A stretch of 64,000 nucleotides of DNA from Dryobates pubescens (taxonomy: Eukaryota > Chordata > Aves > Piciformes > Picidae): assembly GCF_014839835.1 (NCBI RefSeq), contig NC_071646.1, forward strand, positions 5,456,001-5,520,000. The letters run 5' to 3'. A program made the position numbers and the translations under genes. Of this stretch, positions 62,379-64,000 are shown in pieces; positions within the stretch are counted from its first letter, which is position 1; each line of letters opens with the position of its first letter. Under the pieces are notes generated by a model that saw only the letters and a list, made by a program, of their open reading frames with translations, did not search any database and was not told the DNA's origin.

Positions 62379-62845
62379 TAACCAGGTTGGAAAAGACCTC
62401 AGAGCTCACCAAGTCCAACCTCTCCCCCAGCACCATCTGATCAACTCAACCATGGCACCAAGGGCCACATCCAGGCTCTTCCTAAACACCTCCAGGGATG
62501 GGGACTCCACCACCTCCCTGGGCAGCACATCCCCAGGGCCAATCTCTCTGGCTGGGAAGAATTTCTTCCTCACCTTCAGCCTAAGCCTCCCCCTGGCTCA
62601 GCTTGAGACTGTGTCCTCTTGTTCTGGTGCTGGGTGCCTGGGAGAAGAGCCCAACCCCCACTTGGCTCCAGGCTCCCTTCAAGGAGCTGGAGAGAGCAAG
62701 GTCTCCCCTGAGCCTCCTCTCCTGCAGGCTAAGCAACCCCAGCTCCCTCAGCCTCTCCTCCCAGGGCTGTGCCCCAGACCCCTCCCCAGCTTTGTTGCCC
62801 TTCTCTGGACACCTTCCAGCAGCTCAACCTCTTTCCTGAGCTGAG
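62378..62845 (-). mobile_element. CR1 fragment, subtype A
   Basis: [18 protein letters not shown] on the minus strand; joined at 62845 to a subtype-B copy. Confidence 0.9.
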
Positions 62846-63545
62846 GGGCCAGGCTCTCACCACCCTCATGGGGAACAATTTCCTCCTCACAGCCAATCTC
62901 AATCTCCCCACTTCTAGTTCTGCTCCACCCCCCCCCGAGTCCTGTCCCTCCCTGACCCCCTCCAAAGTCCCTCCCCAGCTTTCCTGCAGCCCCCTGCAGC
63001 TCCTGGGAGGCCACAATGAGGTCTCCTGGGAGCCTTCTCCTCTCCAGCCTGCACAACCCCAACTCTCTCAGGCTGTCTGCAGGGCAGAGCAGCTCCAGCC
63101 CTCTGCTCCTCCTCCTGGCCCTTCTCTGGACACCTTCCAGCCCCTCCAGAGCCTTCCTGGCACAGAGGCTCCAGAGCTGGCCCCAGAGCTGCAGCTGTGG
63201 TCTCAGCAGAGTGGAGCAGAGGGGCAGAATCCCCTCCCTGGCCCTGCTGGCCACACTTCTGCTGCTGCAGCCCAGGCTCTGCTTGGCTCTCTGGGCTGCC
63301 AGTGCTCCCTGCTGGCTCCTGCTGAGCTTCTCCTCCCCCAGCACCCCTAAGGCCTTTTCTCCAGGGCTGCTCTGCAGCCAGTCCCTGCCCAGCCTGTGTC
63401 AGTGCCTGGCATTGCCCTGCCCCAGCTGCAGGACCTTGCCCTTGGGCTTGTTGAGCCTCATGGGCCCAGGTCTGCAGCCTGTCAAATGCTCCAAGCCTGC
63501 AGAGATCTGCTGGGATCGAAGTATTTCAGGGCTCAGCACTCAAGT
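62846..63545 (-). mobile_element. CR1 fragment, subtype B, 3' end missing
   Basis: Long (0.7 kb) copy up to the [15 protein letters not shown] region. Its terminus is replaced by the subtype-A copy. Confidence 0.9.
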
Positions 63546-63737
63546 ATCTGTTTGGCTTTTGCTTTATTAACCTTTTCAAGCAAGCACCCCCAGTGCTGTC
63601 TGCCTGGAGCTGGCAGAAGAGGCAGTGGGCAGAGACCAAGCAGGAGCTTGCTCCATGCCTTAGGGAGGCAAGCTGGGAAGCCCAGCTGCACCCAGTTCAA
63701 ACCAGATCCTCTCTTCATCCTCACATCATGGAACCAG

Positions 63738-64000
63738 AGGATGGGTTGGGTTGGAAGGGACCTTGAAGACCATCCAGGATCCAGAGGATGGGTTGGGTTG
63801 GAAGGGACCTTGAAGGCCATCCAGGATCCAGAGGATGGGTTGGGTTGGAAGGGACCTTGAAGGCCATCCAGGATCCAGAGGATGGGTTGGGTTGGAAGGG
63901 ACCTTGAAGACCACCCAGGATCCAGAGGATGGGTTGGGTTGGAAGGGACCTTGAAGGCCATCCAGGATCCAGAGGATGGGTTGGGTTGGAAGGGGCCTTG
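63738..64000. repeat. Tandem array, 47-bp unit, at least 5.6 copies, runs off the window
   Basis: AGGATGGGTTGGGTTGGAAG, GGACCTTGAAGGCCATCCAG, GATCCAG. The middle of the unit is a CR1 3' terminus motif, so the array grew from a CR1 end. Confidence 0.95.

Noticed and set aside
63555-63570. Minus-strand AATAAA near 63.56 kb as a gene end
   Set aside because: No minus-strand exon leads to it; the upstream minus-strand sequence is the CR1-derived array.
1-64000. Retroviral, LTR or DNA-transposon elements
   Set aside because: No LTR pairs, gag/pol/env-like ORFs or terminal-inverted-repeat transposons were seen; all RT-like coding sequence is CR1.

Overview
This is avian nuclear DNA. It is GC-rich, gene-dense and intron-containing, and it is packed with CR1 LINE fragments: about 65 pieces on both strands, roughly a quarter to a third of the window by eye. 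Most pieces encode remnants of the CR1 reverse-transcriptase C-terminus (signature [14 protein letters not shown]). Density this high is best known from Piciformes (woodpeckers, barbets, honeyguides), so that is my guess at the source; a GC-rich microchromosome is likely. No retroviral or LTR element was recognised.

Three host genes, all on the + strand, could be assembled exon by exon. ETV7 (TEL2) spans 10863-19291: eight coding exons, 305 codons, with PNT/SAM and ETS domains, starting from a CpG island that also holds a minus-strand 5' splice site, so the promoter is probably bidirectional. BNIP5 (C6orf222) spans 28721-36665: six coding exons, 411 codons, a clear BH3 motif, a TATA promoter and a poly(A) signal. 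PNPLA1 spans 44518-59162: eight coding exons, about 376 codons, with the patatin Ser-Asp dyad in place. The trio is the human 6p21.31 neighbourhood, but PNPLA1 points the same way as BNIP5, whereas I recall the two as convergent in human.

Layout: 1-9.7 kb is CR1 fragments, three minisatellites and unrecognised single-copy DNA. 9.7-10.9 kb is the CpG island. 10.9-19.3 kb is ETV7, whose intron 2 is almost wholly a minisatellite. 19.3-28.5 kb is intergenic CR1s and a 1.7-kb tandem array. 28.5-37.1 kb is BNIP5, with a 100-bp array in intron 2 and a 30-bp array in intron 5. 37.1-44.5 kb is intergenic. 44.5-59.2 kb is PNPLA1. 59.2-64 kb holds three minisatellites and CR1s, ending in a 47-bp array.

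The most unusual theme is a set of recent, near-identical inverted duplications: 17.06-17.20 with 18.74-18.88, 27.46-28.01 with 41.11-41.68, 28.88-29.11 with 37.72-37.94, 41.45-42.26 with 51.13-51.93, and 47.10-48.21 with 53.38-54.54 kb. Two of them place an antisense copy of a gene's own exon inside that gene (ETV7 ETS exon, PNPLA1 catalytic-Asp exon), so the pre-mRNAs should fold into long hairpins that loop out other exons. Some junctions look like replication template switches. A second theme is a compact ISRE/GAS/ETS cluster about 110 bp upstream of the ETV7 start codon, fitting the known interferon inducibility of human ETV7.
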